From Ptiloglossa arizonensis (Eukaryota; Arthropoda; Insecta; Hymenoptera; Colletidae), in contig NC_135055.1 in the NCBI RefSeq assembly GCF_051014685.1, forward strand, positions 17,782,001 to 17,846,000: DNA of 64,000 nt. The letters are read 5' to 3'. The notes below the pieces were generated by a model, which ran no database searches, was not told where the DNA came from, and saw only the letters and a program-made list of their open reading frames with translations. The translations under genes and the position numbers were made by a program. This document shows, one piece after another, positions 45,407 through 58,050 of this stretch (positions within the stretch are counted from its first letter, which is position 1; each line of letters begins with the position of its first letter).

Positions 45407-45537
45407 TTAGGTTGTTCGGAAAGTCATTTCATTTTTTTTGGTGAAAATGAAACACGATTCTTTTAGAGTATACAAACATTTTATTAAATTACATATTCTC
45501 CATTTTGGAAAACGAAGTCACTTCCCGAACAACCCAA
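45407..45537. mobile_element. Mariner-type MITE (131 bp)
   Basis: The left end TTAGGTTGTTCGGAAAGTCA and the right end, read on minus, TTGGGTTGTTCGGGAAGTGA are inverted repeats over about 26 bp with few mismatches. TA dinucleotides flank both ends (45405-45406, 45538-45539), as for Tc1/mariner insertions. The interior (...tacaaacattttattaaattacatattctccattttgg...) looks like the end region of a mariner transposase gene read backward, so this is an internally deleted, non-autonomous copy. Confidence 0.85.
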
Positions 45538-47579
45538 TACAAAAGACACCAGCTTGTAAACCGAAGATACATCTTCAAAGTTATTCAATGGCGTTCAGTG
45601 TATTTCGATTAACAAGTACTGAACCAGCCCTTTCGAAAAGAACGATAAAATTGTTACACGATTGCAACAGATTGCACGTATTCTCTAACACATTTATGGT
45701 TCTCTGACCTCGCCAATCGATTCTTCCGAATCCGTTAAAAATCGTGGGAAAAAACCACGAAAGGTGAAACCATCGTCGAAAATTGCACACGTTTGTGCCG
45801 AACAACGGCAGCTTATCGTTTGGCACACGGGAGAGGATCGATCCCCGGGTATCGTTAAAACATGGAATCGTTCCGGTCGGCCACCTTGTCGTGAATGCTA
45901 ACTCCTGCAAGCAGGAGTAATCTGAACCGTTTCGAAGATAACGGAAAAACAATACCGGGCGACAACCTCCGGGTTACTTGTCCGGCCGATAAATTTCCCG
46001 ACAACGTTCCGGAAACGTTGCAGGCGACCGGTGGTACCCGAGCCCCGATAAGGGACAGACGTTTAATCAAGGGCACCGAGCCAAATTAACCAGCGCCCGT
46101 GGACCCGGTTTCGTCGATCGCTTTATTAGCACCGCGTACGATAAAACGCGCGTGCGCGTAACGGGAACCAGTTCGAGGCGAACGAAATCGTCGAAAGCTT
46201 CGGAAGACGAAACGTGGAGGGTAGTTGGGGGACAGAGACAGAGGGGAACGAAACGGAACAATGCATCTCGACCTGGACCAGTCGAGGGATTCGTTAAGCC
46301 CGAGGAACAGAGTCTTCCAGGGGTAGGGGCCACCACCTCTGAAAGAGACTCTTTAGGATCTTAGAGCAGCAAGGAAGGACATTTTCTGGTGCGGAAAAAT
46401 TGTGCATCGCTTGAACACTTTAAAGAGTTTAAATCTAAGGGGTGTATTTTTTGTGTATCACGAATCTATCAGGGATGTATTCCCACCTCTTTGTTTCGGA
46501 TGAAAATTACTACTCACCAGGGAATACGAATTATGAATATTTGTAATTTTAACGGTTATTTGTAATATTTTAAGCGATTCGAAAATTGAACTTACCTTGT
46601 AGTTGAAAAGAATTATAGAATCACGTTGCTCGGATTCTCGCCAATCTTTTCCTTCGTATGGTGTTACAACGCGGCAAGTACGATCGATTTATCCCGTTGG
46701 TGGGATAAAACGCGATTGTTTCCATATCTCGGGCAGCGTCGAGACGACAAAATGAATTTGTTTGCCAGACGGGAACTGATTTCACGAGTCGAATGCGCGA
46801 GCAGTTAACTGAAACAACGTAACACGGTCTTGCGGGAAAACAGAACGCGTGTTCGATTCTGGCTTTCCCTCGTGGTGTTTTCCGCGGAAATTAAAAGCAT
46901 CGCTAATGGAAGCCGACGGAGAAGCCATTACGGTCATTCCGAAAGCGTAATTCCTCGGCGTGTTCGCATCGATAGCAGAGGCGGCCTTCTGGAACAATGG
47001 TAACACCGGAAGTTTTGCACAACAGAAGCTCTGCTCGTTGGCGAAAAATTCATTCGGCTAGGGAAACAGAAGCGTAACGAGTCGCGGGAATATTTCAGTC
47101 GGCGAGCACTCTGACGTGGAAGGATACGTCTGGCCACGGGCCAGCGACCGGGAATTTATCACCGACACCGCTTATTATTATCCTTTATTATTATTACACT
47201 TTTAGCAAGCGCGGGCAGCTCGGTGCGCGAGTGTATTCCGGTGTCGGGCAGGGCGGGACCGTTTACCATTGCGTTTAAAAGTAACGAAGCACCGGCTGGT
47301 AGATGTAGTTCTCCTGACCTTCAACCTAGGTCGTTGGGTTCGTTTCGCCGAGCCATTGTTACCGGGTAAACAAAAGGATGTACGGTTCCATTTAAACTGG
47401 AAATAATATTACCATTGAAACAAAAGTCATCTGTTTTCCACACAGTTGAACAACCTCTGCCTCGAATATTGTTTTTTTATCTTTGAAACGGAACGAACGA
47501 ACCGGACTGTGTAACATAAATACTCCCCCTTTTATACAATCGGGGCAAAAGATACTCAAATTGGGTTCTGTAATCGTCG
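45538..47579. other. Intergenic DNA, no gene seen
   Basis: GC-rich stretches at 45840-46330 and 46790-47300 separated by AT-rich sequence. No supported gene. Confidence 0.45.
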
Positions 47580-48260
47580 AGCATATTCAAATACTCGAAT
47601 ACTCGAATAGTGAAGTATTTGGTCTACGTTGGAGTGGTCGAGTATGTTCAAATACTCAAGTTTTCGAATGATCGAGGTCGATGCTAGAATATTTGACTAC
47701 TCGAATATATTCGGGTAATCGACTATTCGAATACTCAAGCATATTCAAATACATAACTACTCGGATACTCAACTATTTCAATGCACGAATATATTCACAT
47801 ACTCAGCTACCTGGATACTCAACTATTCAAATACTCGAGTATATTCAAATACTCAACTATTCAAATACTCGAGCACATTCAAATACACAACTATTCTAAT
47901 ACTCGACTATTCGAATAATCGAGCACATTCAAATACACAACTATTCAAATACTCGACTATTCGAATACACAACTATTCAAATACTCGACTATTCGAATAC
48001 ACAACTATTCAAATCCTCGACTATTAGAATACACAACTATTGAAATACTCGACTATCCGAATACACGAGTATACTCAAATACCTAGCTACTCCTATACTC
48101 GACTATTCGAATACACAACTATTGAAATACTCGACTATCCGAATACACGAGTACACTCAAATACCCAACTACTCCTATACTCTACCGTTCGAACAGCCCT
48201 GTGGATCCAAAGACTCGAGCATTCGACTACGTACTCGTACATTACCGGAGCACTCGAGTA
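47580..48260. repeat. Complex minisatellite of ATTCGAATACTC units
   Basis: About 680 bp built from short words such as CTATTCGAATAC, CAACTATTCAAATACTCGA and CATATTCAAATAC in irregular order. A 60-bp higher-order unit is visible twice at the 3' end (about 48020-48110 and 48110-48190). TATTCGAATA is palindromic. The frames through it are repeats of Tyr-Ser-Asn-Thr-like sequence and are not genes. Confidence 0.9.
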
Positions 48261-50754
48261 CGTCGAAAATTACCCACTCGAGCGTAAAACGATTCGACAA
48301 GTAGTCCCCAGGCTCGGTGCTGGCACGAGCGCGGGGATCGAGCCCGTTGTCGCGCGTCGAGAGCAAACTACGGGGCTTATTTAAAGCGGAGACTTCCGTT
48401 TCCGGATTTCCGTCCTTGTCCGGAGCCACGGCCGTATCCGTAGGAAATTCACGGTATTTTCCGGCTCGCGAGAAGAATTTCGTCCAACGAGCTCGACCGG
48501 TACTCGTGCATTCTCGGTCGCGCGACGACCACCGCGGAAATTGTCCGTTTAGCGCGCGTTGATTTATCCTCACTTTTATCGATGCATCGACGTTACCCGC
48601 GCGCTTCCTCGAGCGCGATCAATTCGATCGCGGCGCTGGCCGCGTTCAGCTTTACTTTCGTTCGCGTTCTGAATCGGAATTTCGCGCGTTACCCGTGTCC
48701 GCGGGGCTCACCGTTCCTCGATTAACATCAGGAAACGCGATTCCGCGTTACGCGCGGTAGAAAGCGTTGCGGGGCCACGTGTAATCGGGAACAAATTGCC
48801 GTTGCTTCCACGCGCCGGTGTTACGCGCGCTGAACGCGTACCGCTCCGCTTCTACTCGCACGCGCACAATATGCCCGATATGCATACGTAATTCGTAACC
48901 GGTTATACCCGCTCGACTGTTCCTCCGTTAAATACCACTACCACCAGCGACGCTTTTACCGATCGCGATATTCTTTGTACGCAACAACGTCGCCGCTCTC
49001 GTCCATGGAAACGAAATTAATAATCGCCTGAAATTTACACGACCCCGGTTCTCCATTTCGACACGATCCTCCAGGTATTTTTCGTTGTGTTTTCCCCCTC
49101 TTTGACGACAATTTACCACGCAAAATTATTTCGAATTCTCGTTGACACTCTCAGCGCGTTCGATGCATCATGTATAATACGAAGACGAAGAGAATGCACT
49201 TGGATCGAACAGAGAGATTCGCTAGAAATGTCTCCAAAGGGATTAATTCGTTATTGTGAGTGCATTGTGAAAATCGATTTATGCAAATTATCGCTTCTTC
49301 GTAGCTTCTTTCAATAGAAAATATAATTTTCTAAGGTTTCAAGACTCGAGAGTACAATTGTCAGGTAGAAATTGGAGTAAGTTTCTGATGGATATGAAAT
49401 ATTTGTTGAAATCAGATCGAAGTATTTTCCGTTGTTTAGTTACTCGAATATTTCTACATTATTCGCATAATTCGAATATCTTTGAAATATTCCAATATTG
49501 AGTTGTTCCCTTGGTCTGGACATTGTCATCGTAAAAAATCACAATTCATGGACGAGTATGCCTCAGGAGCATTCTTTACAGTCGCTTTCGGTAGGTTGAG
49601 GTCCGATACAATGTTTCCTCAATATTTCGAGACTCGAAGACACAATTACGGGAGAAAAATTCGAGTAATTCCCCGATGGTTACGAAACATCGAGTTCGGG
49701 ACTCTTGATCGTCGAAATATTCTCAACGATCGCATCGTCTCGCCCCTCTCCCCCTCCCTGAGCTCTAAGACTAGTATTCAACCGCTCGAATACTCCGAAG
49801 TTATTCACAGAATTCGAATATTAAATTATCCGGTTCGTCCACGTCGTCCGTTCGGACGTCGCGACGCGTCCACGTTACGTGACGCGACTCACGGTCGCGA
49901 GACGTTTCCGGTACGGGGACTCGAACGTGTTCCAGCCCCCGGGGAAAAAGTGGCACGGAATATCGAGGCACGAGGAAACGAGGGAAGAAATTCCGTGGCC
50001 GTTGCGCGGAACTCGTTCGCATTTATCGGACAAACAGTCGTCGTTTCCCGCGAGAGTAAATTCGAAACTGTAAACCTCGAAACTGAGGCACAGTTGGGGG
50101 TGTCCCTTCGCGTCTGAATTTCTACGTGCGTGTACGGTGAAAAAAACGAAGAAAAAGGTGGAAAAAAGAAAGGGAGAGAAAGAAAACAACGGACAGAACG
50201 AGAAGAAAAATAATAGAAATAAACTAGGAGGGGAATTCCGTGTACAGTGAATTCCAGCGTACGTGTGATCCGTGTTTGAAGAATCGGGTGAAAGTTGCGC
50301 GTCGAGAAGTATTAGATAGATCGAGAGTGTCTCCATCCTACGGATACCCGGGGAACTACCTCGTCCAACTGGAACTGCAGCGCTTAAGTTTCGATCCTCC
50401 GATGCCACAGGTTTCTCAACGGGTTCGTGTCCGTGCTGAACTCGTGTCCTGATCCGTGGGAATATAAATGTCGCCAGGGACCTGTTGCGCCCGTTGCTTT
50501 CGCTACTCGCGCACCGTCGGTGTACCACACTTGGCCGAAGTTAGGGGTGCGATTCCCCTCGCCTAACCCCGTTCGGGAACTTTCGAGTTGGCAGCCTCCT
50601 GAAAATCCCATCCCTGACGGTGGCCACCGACTTGCTGAATATATTTAAAACGTTATCTTCGTGCTTGTTTCGGCGAGCTTGGAACTAGGTCAGACGTCTT
50701 CGAGAATACGATGAGAATACGTTGTTCGTGAGGCAGGGAAGATTGTTGCGTACA
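48261..50754. other. Intergenic DNA, GC-rich to about 48900, no gene seen
   Basis: The two longest frames here (49482-50117 plus and 49875-50528 minus) overlap each other on opposite strands and lack features. A purine-rich run lies at 50133-50230. Confidence 0.45.
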
Positions 50755-51170
50755 CTCCAAAATGGCCGACGATGAAAGTGAGATCGAATGTCGGGTTTTT
50801 TTGGGGGATTTTCCCTTGTCGATCGGGGATCGAGATCGTCTTTGGGGAAGAGAGAGGGGTATTTGTAAGACTATGTGGTAGATCAGAAAGAGTGTTTCAA
50901 ACGAACTCGTTCCAGTTTGATTTAGGTCTTCAATCGTAGTAGAAACGACGTAGAGGGCTCTGTACTCCAAAATGGTGGCGATGAAAGCGAAATTGAACTT
51001 TGTCAGAAGCTCTCGAGGATTTCGACTCGTCTTCAGGAGCAAGAGATGTCTTGTAATACTATACCGAAGATTAGACGATTTAGGTCTACAATTTATGTGG
51101 AAACGACATTAGAGGTCTCTGTGCTTCAAAATGGTGGCGATGAAAGTGAGATCGAAACGTTAGGGTCTAT
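50755..51170. repeat. Diverged tandem repeat, period about 170-205 bp, three copies
   Basis: 'ctccaaaatggccgacgatg' near 50756, 'ctccaaaatggtggcgatga' near 50965 and 'cttcaaaatggtggcgatga' near 51123 each follow a 'gtagaaacgacgtagagg'-like block and precede 'gagatcgaa'. Confidence 0.8.
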
Positions 51171-51274
51171 CTAAGATCTCAGCATACATTCAAGAGCGAG
51201 AGACATAATTTCCTCTTTCCTTGTTCCTTCTTCCATTAGATACGATCTTGACGCAACAAAGCGTACACTCGACG

Positions 51275-51480
51275 ACTAAGTATAAAAGATCCGTCGTTGT
51301 AACTAATAATAAGCGACGACCAAACGTAGGAGTCACATTATCGATCAATTTTCTTTTCCTCTTTCCCTTCGTCCTGTTTCACTTCGTCCAGTAAAGTATC
51401 CACTCTAGGTGGCTAACTATAGGTGACCCCTCGTTGCAAGAAATAATAAATGACGACTAAACATAGAAGATCCATTATCG
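51275..51480. repeat. Diverged duplication of about 150 bp
   Basis: 'gtcgttgtaactaataataagcgacgaccaaacgtaggag' near 51291 resembles 'ctcgttgcaagaaataataaatgacgactaaacatagaag' near 51431, and both are followed by 'cattatcga'. Confidence 0.65.
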
Positions 51481-54400
51481 AAGCGCAGCTTCATGCAACC
51501 CCTTCGAGCGAGATTCTCGTACGGAATTCTGGGTCGCGAGGTCGGCTCGTCGAAAGTTGACGTTTCGTTTGAAATCTCAGCTCGGTGGGTTCGTTGATTA
51601 TTCAGGGACTCGAATTAGCCACCGAGGTCGCAGCGGAAGGATCTCGCACGCTTTTAAATTTCTCCATGCAGGAATACGCCGGGATAACCTCGCCTTCGGC
51701 TAAAGGTTATCGTCGAAGATACTAAGAACGTACGTGAACGCGCGCGTACCCGAAAATTTATCACGAGGTGATAGAGCGCGTTACGAGCGAGTCGTTGCCA
51801 CACCGCGGATGAAACTTCCTCGAGAACTCCAGCGTGTTTTACGACGCGTGTTCGCCATGTTCGCGATCATAGGGTACGGATAGTAAAATGGGTAATAACC
51901 CGAAAGACTTTCACGATACGCGTTCCCGCCTCGAGACGCGTCTTCGGCCACGCGCTTTCGGAAGAAAAAAAAAAAAAAAAAAAAAAAAAAACTTTACATT
52001 CACCGAGCGCTTCGTCGAGCTCTCGGTGGCTCGTAAACGCAAAACCCGCGTGAAATCGAAAAAACGACCGTTTCCTCGTTCCCCAACGCGACCACGAGGA
52101 TTTCATTACAACAATATGAATTTACGCGTTCTTCGCGCGAAACCTGCTCGTACTATCGGAATAGCCAATAGACGAAGAACAACGACCGAGAGTAAAGTTT
52201 ACGTCGCGAATATTGCGATCGATCTCGCTAAAATTGATAGTTGGAAAGAAAATACGTGGAAAAGCGTTTTTTCTTTTTTAAATTATTCGTCGACCAGGGA
52301 AATTGGAAAATTATCGTCGGTTATGAAGTATATTAAAGTTAGGAGATAGAAAATTATTCAAAATACCCGAGGAAATTGGAACGACAATTTCTCCTTTCTT
52401 TTTTCGTTTAATCGTTCTTTTCTTTTGGTAGATTTTTCATATATCCACTGATTTCTAACGTTCACGTGAAATATCGTTTCCTAAATTTACTTTACTTTTC
52501 TAAGCAATTGTTTGTTCTACGAGTGTCTATCGGTGCGAATTTAAGTTACTTTACGCGGTGACTTTACGAGCCGAACCCACGGGGGGGAGTGGTGGTGGTG
52601 GAAGTTATAAACGTGGATATAAAATTTCGGAATTTGTTCCGAAATTAGTCGCGACTACTGCCACTTTGAGAGTGTCGTAAACCCCGTGGAACGTGGTCGG
52701 TCTCGTTTTATAAATCTTTGTCGCGTAACTGATACGAAACTGGCGCTGAATTCTCATCAAGTCAGGAGCGGTGTGTTATTTACGGACGCCCGGGTTCTAT
52801 TTCATTAAGTATTTAACGGGCGAGAATTATACGGGAGGTTGGCGGGAAAGTCAATTTAAATTTGCGATGCTGGGTGGGGATGGGGGAGGGGGAGGAAAAA
52901 GAAATACGCGGGGGATAGTTCGTGGCAACGCTAGCGGGCGATTCGCGGTAGTTAATGCAAACGCGAACTGAAAGTTGCAACTCATCTACCTTTCATCGTC
53001 GCTCGTCGTCAAACAACGCTCCCCCTGGGAAATTGAATTTTACTTCGACGTTACTTGAAAAATCGTTATCGTATCCCCCCCTCTCCCTCCTCTTAGAGCT
53101 TTACGCGGCTGCAAGCTGCGACCAGAAATTATGGGGACACGAAAAGGTAGAAATTGTTGATACAGCTTTGCGCAGAATTTACAAATCGTTAAGAAGTCGG
53201 TTGCGAAAAAATGTTAAGTACTTGGAAATTGCGTGGACGAAAGTTTATATTGAGAAAAGGTCATCGCGGGTGGAATTCAAAATGGCGAATAGAAATGAAC
53301 GGAAGACACTGACGACAACGTTCGAATTAATAATCAGGTTCGTGGAGACTAAATTTGTTTAAGTTTCTTCAAGTAAGCGGTATGTTATTTTATGGAATAT
53401 CCAAATAGAAGTTTCTTACTGCTTCGCGAAAAGTATCGTTTCGTTGTAGAAATCGAACTCGTATAATACGGAAGAATGTGCTGCTTGAACGATAATGGAG
53501 TAAATAAAACAAAGTACGTAAAAGTTCCGTGAACTCTGTAGCGAGAAATGTCGCGACAGGTTAGAAATACGCGAAGCTATTGTATCCGACGAGTGCTTAT
53601 CCCATCTCTTTAAATAATCTCGAGAGACAGAACGAAGCACGTGAGTCCGCAAGACTTCGCGGAGACTTGTAAATTTCGTAAAACTTTCATAGCGATTTAA
53701 CAGAGTTCACCGAAAGCAGTTAAACTTACCGAATCTAACGTTTATCGGCAAACGGAGAGAGGCGTAGAGATGACGCCAACGGAGCACGAAACTTCGCTAT
53801 CTTGTTCGAGAATTCGGTTCACGAATCACTTGGAATCACTTCGTTAAATATCGACGAACGTCACCGATCGAAAACAACGCGTCACCGTAACGGTTCTAAT
53901 GGCGTACGAAACACTTCTACGATTGTTGAACTCGCAGATCGATGTATCGATAGAAATCTGTGTTCAAGATATCGATATATTTTCAGAGGGAAAGTTTCCA
54001 TTCGCTCGCTCGTATCGCAAGGCGCCCCTACTTTCACGAACACTGCCTTAAAGGAACGAAGCACGTGGGAACGCGCCTGCGCGGTGGCAGCAGGAGCACG
54101 TGTCCGGCACGAGCCGCGACTCGTTCAATTTCGGATGGTTTCGCGAGTCGACGGCCGAAGGACCGGCGGCAGTCGCGCGCCGGCCGCTGCTTCGAGAGGG
54201 TGTTTGTGTCGATGTCGTCGCGATGAAAATTTGGCCGCCATAGAGGTTATGTTTACGCGTGTCGCGGGAACCGGACCGACCACGCATGCCCTGCTGTGTC
54301 CAACGTTTTGAAAATTCTGCACGGATCCATCGCCACGTGTTCATCGATAAATTCATCGGTCGTCATTGCTCGTTTCGCGGACTAGCCTGGCAGCGTTTAA

Positions 54401-55634
54401 CGGACGCAACGAAAACTTTGTAAGTAAATCTAACATCTTACTTACCATCCTCCATCGGAACGACTCGGGATTAGGGGTGACAGCACGCTTCGGTGCGATC
54501 CAGTAGGATTTGTAATCGATATCGATCTCGATGAACGTTCGTCATCGCGAATTCTACGTTCGAGACAAATAATTCCACACAGTTCTCGTTTCCAAATTGA
54601 TTAAACGTTGTACAGACGTTTCAAAGGTGTCTCGAGCGTGTCCCATACCTTGCACACCTAACGTAGCGTAACCTAACCCAGACCTAACGTAGAAACATTT
54701 CTTTCGGTCAATTTCGAATCGCTTTAAATTTAACATGTACGCGGTTCTGTTAAAATTGTTCGAAATGATCCGTATTCAGGTCCGAGTAAACCGAACGTAG
54801 ACGAAAAATACGCGCGGAGAATCCGATACGCGCGATCGTATTTCACCGAAAATGGACGTCCACGGTGATTTGTTCGTCAATAACTGTTCTAGGGTGGAAC
54901 GCACCGCGCGATGCATCCTGTCGCGATATTTTTCTCGTTCGGCGCGTAGACTTTGAATATTTTTCACCGCGCGTCTCGTTCGAACGTGGTCCATTTCCAC
55001 GCGAGTCCACGCCGGCACGCGAGCTAGCCCGCGGCCGTATATAACACGCGCGAGCGCACACGGAACAATGGCGCGAGTTTTAATATCGTCCAACCGCTTA
55101 TAACCCTGCTGGTGAATTACGATGGCGGACGGACGTATTTGGGTCCACGAGCGCCGATAACAATTTTACAATCGGGTCGTTCGGTACTTTTCCACGCTAG
55201 CGAATAAATTACGCGACACAAATGACTACGAGTCGGGAATCGGATTTATTCGAAGTATCGACGGGACCGAATCGCGTAACTCGACACATTTATCATCGAA
55301 ATCGAGGCTCCCTTATGGGAACCGTTTCGAGGAACGACCTTGAACGATTCGAGCATAAATTGAACTTTGTCGTGTACCTTTGAAAGTTTCGACGACGTCG
55401 TCGAACGACTCTATCACCTCTAGGATGTAAACAGTACCGATTGCTGTATCCGCGAGGACTCTCTGCGCGAGTAAATATTCTACCGAGTTGTTTCTCGTGA
55501 AATAAAATTCTCCATCGATAGAATATTTCTTAACCCTGAAACTAATTTAGGTAATCGCGTACGATGTAATATATTTTACAATTGGTTGGAAACTTTTATC
55601 TTAGAAAGAAAAGAAGGTCGAGTGACTCACACTG
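51481..55634. other. Intergenic DNA with a 27-nt poly(A) run
   Basis: A homopolymer of 27 A lies at 51965-51991. It joins two frames that would otherwise be short. At 54677-54687 the complement of the TTAGGTCTGGG 11-mer occurs once. GC-richer blocks at 53800-54360 and 54780-55090 are open on both strands but show no exon pattern. Confidence 0.45.
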
Positions 55635-55930
55635 TACAGGGTGTCCCTTAGCACGCGAACACCGCTTCAGGGATAAATTCCGCGCGTAAAAAAAAAATTG
55701 AAAAAAGATCGTATAAACGCATGTTCTCTTTGACCTTGATTCTCTGCTATTAGAAGACTCTCGACCCTCATCGCGTACTGTTTCTATCCGTCCAAAGAAT
55801 TACCGCAAAATCCCCTGCAACTGGAAAACAAAGTCAAGTAGGGCACACGTTTCCATCGATCTTCCGCATAGTTTTCGCAGCCAGAGTCTTACCTTGAAAC
55901 GACCCCCGCGCGCCACGAGACACCCTGTAA
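55635..55930. mobile_element. TA-flanked element with CAGGGTGTC termini (about 296 bp)
   Basis: The left end TACAGGGTGTCCCTTAGCAC and the right end, read on minus, TACAGGGTGTCTCGTGGCGC match over the first ten bases after the TA and partly beyond. TA stands at both borders (55635-55636, 55929-55930), as a TA target duplication would give. No coding capacity. Probably a MITE; the superfamily is not certain. Confidence 0.65.
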
Positions 55931-56569
55931 GCAACGCGCGGCGTAAATGGGTTAATTGTATTCAGAGCTCGCCGGAACGAATACACACACGGTGTCTCTC
56001 AATCCACTGTTCGATTCGTAACGCGAAACAACGCGAGTGATGGCGTCAAGTACCCCAGGAATTCCAGCAAAGAGCAATTATTATTTTTTCGCTGATCAGA
56101 CGGTGGGTAACCCGATTGCTACCGAGCGGGATTTACTTTGACGCGGGTAATTGGATCGGAATTCAAAAAGCAGCACGTCGTTCATCCAATTCGACGTCAT
56201 GGAACCGGGCACGGAGCGATTCGCGTGCACCAACGGGAGATTAAAGGGAAACGTTTTACCGCCTGACGCCCTTACAACTGCCAGAGGAATTTAATTCGAT
56301 CTCGGTGTTACCGGCTCTCGCGCGACGTGAACAATTTTTCGCGGAGGGCACAACGAAAGGGCAACACACTCGTGCCACTTTATTAAATTTCCGTCGAGAC
56401 CAACGGGAACGAATCGCGTTCCACGGGCTTTTCTTCGTCCGAACCGAATTCATCGAAGTAGCTTTTTACGCCACGTGGGTAAAAACGTTCGACTCTGTGG
56501 ATACGGAATAACTCATTCCGAAACACTCGTAACGTTTCGCGATTCTTCGATTCATAGCGACGGAATTGG
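55931..56569. other. Intergenic DNA, no gene seen
   Basis: Mixed composition with frames on both strands at 56256-56511 that mirror each other. Nothing recognisable. Confidence 0.45.
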
Positions 56570-56960
56570 TTAGAAAGGAGGTGGGGGAGTAAGGTTTGTT
56601 AGAAGGGAGAGGGAAAATGGAGTTTGTTGTAAAGGGAAGGGGGTAGAGTTTGGTTGAAAGGAGAGAGAAAGTAGAGTTTAAAAAAATGGAGGGGATACAG
56701 AGTTGGTTGAAAAGGGGATGCAAGATAGATTTAGTTAGAAAAGAGAGGGGATGTAGAGTTAGTTGAAAAGTGGAGGGGGAAGTAGAGTTAGTTGCAAGGG
56801 GAAATAAAGTAGGGATAGTTAAAAAGGGGAGATGAAGTAGAGATAGTTAAAAATAGGGAGAGAAAGTAGAGTTGGTTAAATAGGGAGGGGGAAATAGATC
56901 TAGTTAAAAAGGAACTGGAGAAGGTAGAGTCGGTTAAAAAGTGAAGGGAGAAGTTGGAAA
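56570..56960. repeat. Purine-rich minisatellite, units of about 38-45 bp
   Basis: About ten copies of GGGG(A)AGTAGAGTTAGTTGAAAA-type units. One strand is almost purely A/G with periodic GTTGGTTGAAA or GTTAGTTGAAA words. Could form triplex-like or other non-B structure. Confidence 0.85.
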
Positions 56961-57639
56961 TCTTTCCTCGAGTGATTCAACGCATTCGACGGGCGGTTGG
57001 AAAATAAGTATTTGATATTACCACTTTTTGCGTTCTCCGGGAGCATCTAATTTCGCGGATCTCTCGGTGGCACGTGACCAGATAGGCCAAGCGATAAAAA
57101 AGGGACAATGCTCGCAATCGATGGAGCTATTGTACGAGCTGACGTAACCGTCTACCGACCGGCCTTTTGCGGAATCGCCCGCATAAGCGAAAATCAGTTC
57201 TCGGTGGTCCGTGTTGCAAAATTCCTGGCCCTTTGAGGCTCGTGCCATTTCGATCGTTTGTTCGTTCGGAAAACTTGCCCCCGAAATGTCCCGGCATTCC
57301 CCCCAACCCGCGTGGATACGAAATATTCCCATCACGCTGCGCGGGCAAAATTTGCGATCACGTGAATTCGCGTAAACTCGAGTTATTTATTCGAACGCTG
57401 AAAGGAGGCAAGGAAGCAGGTGGACACGAGCCGCGAACTTTCAATTACCTTCGATAATTGCGATGCCTACTTTTACTCATTTGTTTATCCTTCTCGCTTC
57501 TTTCTACAGTGTTCATCGTAACCCTCTACCATTATATTGCTTTTAAAAAGAGGTCAACGATAACTGCTTGCTTTATTCATTTTATGATTCTTTTTTCTCT
57601 TTTCTTTCCTTTTTTTTTTATATTATTTTATTGCATTTT
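56961..57639. other. Intergenic DNA, no gene seen
   Basis: GC-richer to about 57420, then T-rich. Opposite-strand frames at 57018-57457 are mutual shadows. Confidence 0.45.
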
Positions 57640-58050
57640 AATTGGATCGTTCCCGAGATTGGATCAATAAGGGTGTGCAGCTGTATATTAATTTCTTCTT
57701 CTTTTGTTAATCGCCACTGTATTTCTCGTTGAACGCAATCTTGGCACGAAGAGGATACATTATCGTTACATTGTTCTCGAGCTCGGGTCAATAACAGCGT
57801 ACGACTATACGTTAACTTATTCTTTTCATTTTCTTCGTTGCTACGTTTCTTTTTTAAATCGCTACTTACTTTCTTATTAAATACAATCCTCGTACCGGAA
57901 GACACATTATATTTTCGTCGAGATTGGATCGATAAGAGCACGTAGCTGTATATTAATTCCTCTTTTCGTTTTCTTCGACTCTTTTCATCTTACTCGCTGT
58001 TTCGTCTCCGGTCGAATACAATCTCGACGTCGAAAGGACGTATTATTTTC
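57640..58050. repeat. Diverged tandem repeat, period about 128-135 bp, three copies
   Basis: 'gagattggatcaataagggtgtgcagctgtatattaatttc' near 57655, 'gagctcgggtcaataacagcgtacgactatacgttaactta' near 57779 and 'gagattggatcgataagagcacgtagctgtatattaattcc' near 57919 begin three copies, each followed by a T-rich block and a 'gaatacaatctcg'-like block. Confidence 0.85.

Noticed and set aside
49482..50528. Overlapping 211- and 217-residue frames on opposite strands
   Set aside because: Neither has recognisable motifs, a signal peptide or flanking splice pattern; one strand reads into low-complexity Phe/Leu sequence from a purine-rich run.
50540..50575. tRNA B-box-like sequence (GTGCGATTCCCCTCGCC)
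   Set aside because: No matching A box or cloverleaf arms could be found around it.
51888..52349. 153-residue frame with a poly-Lys run
   Set aside because: Created by reading through a 27-nt A homopolymer; no conserved features either side.
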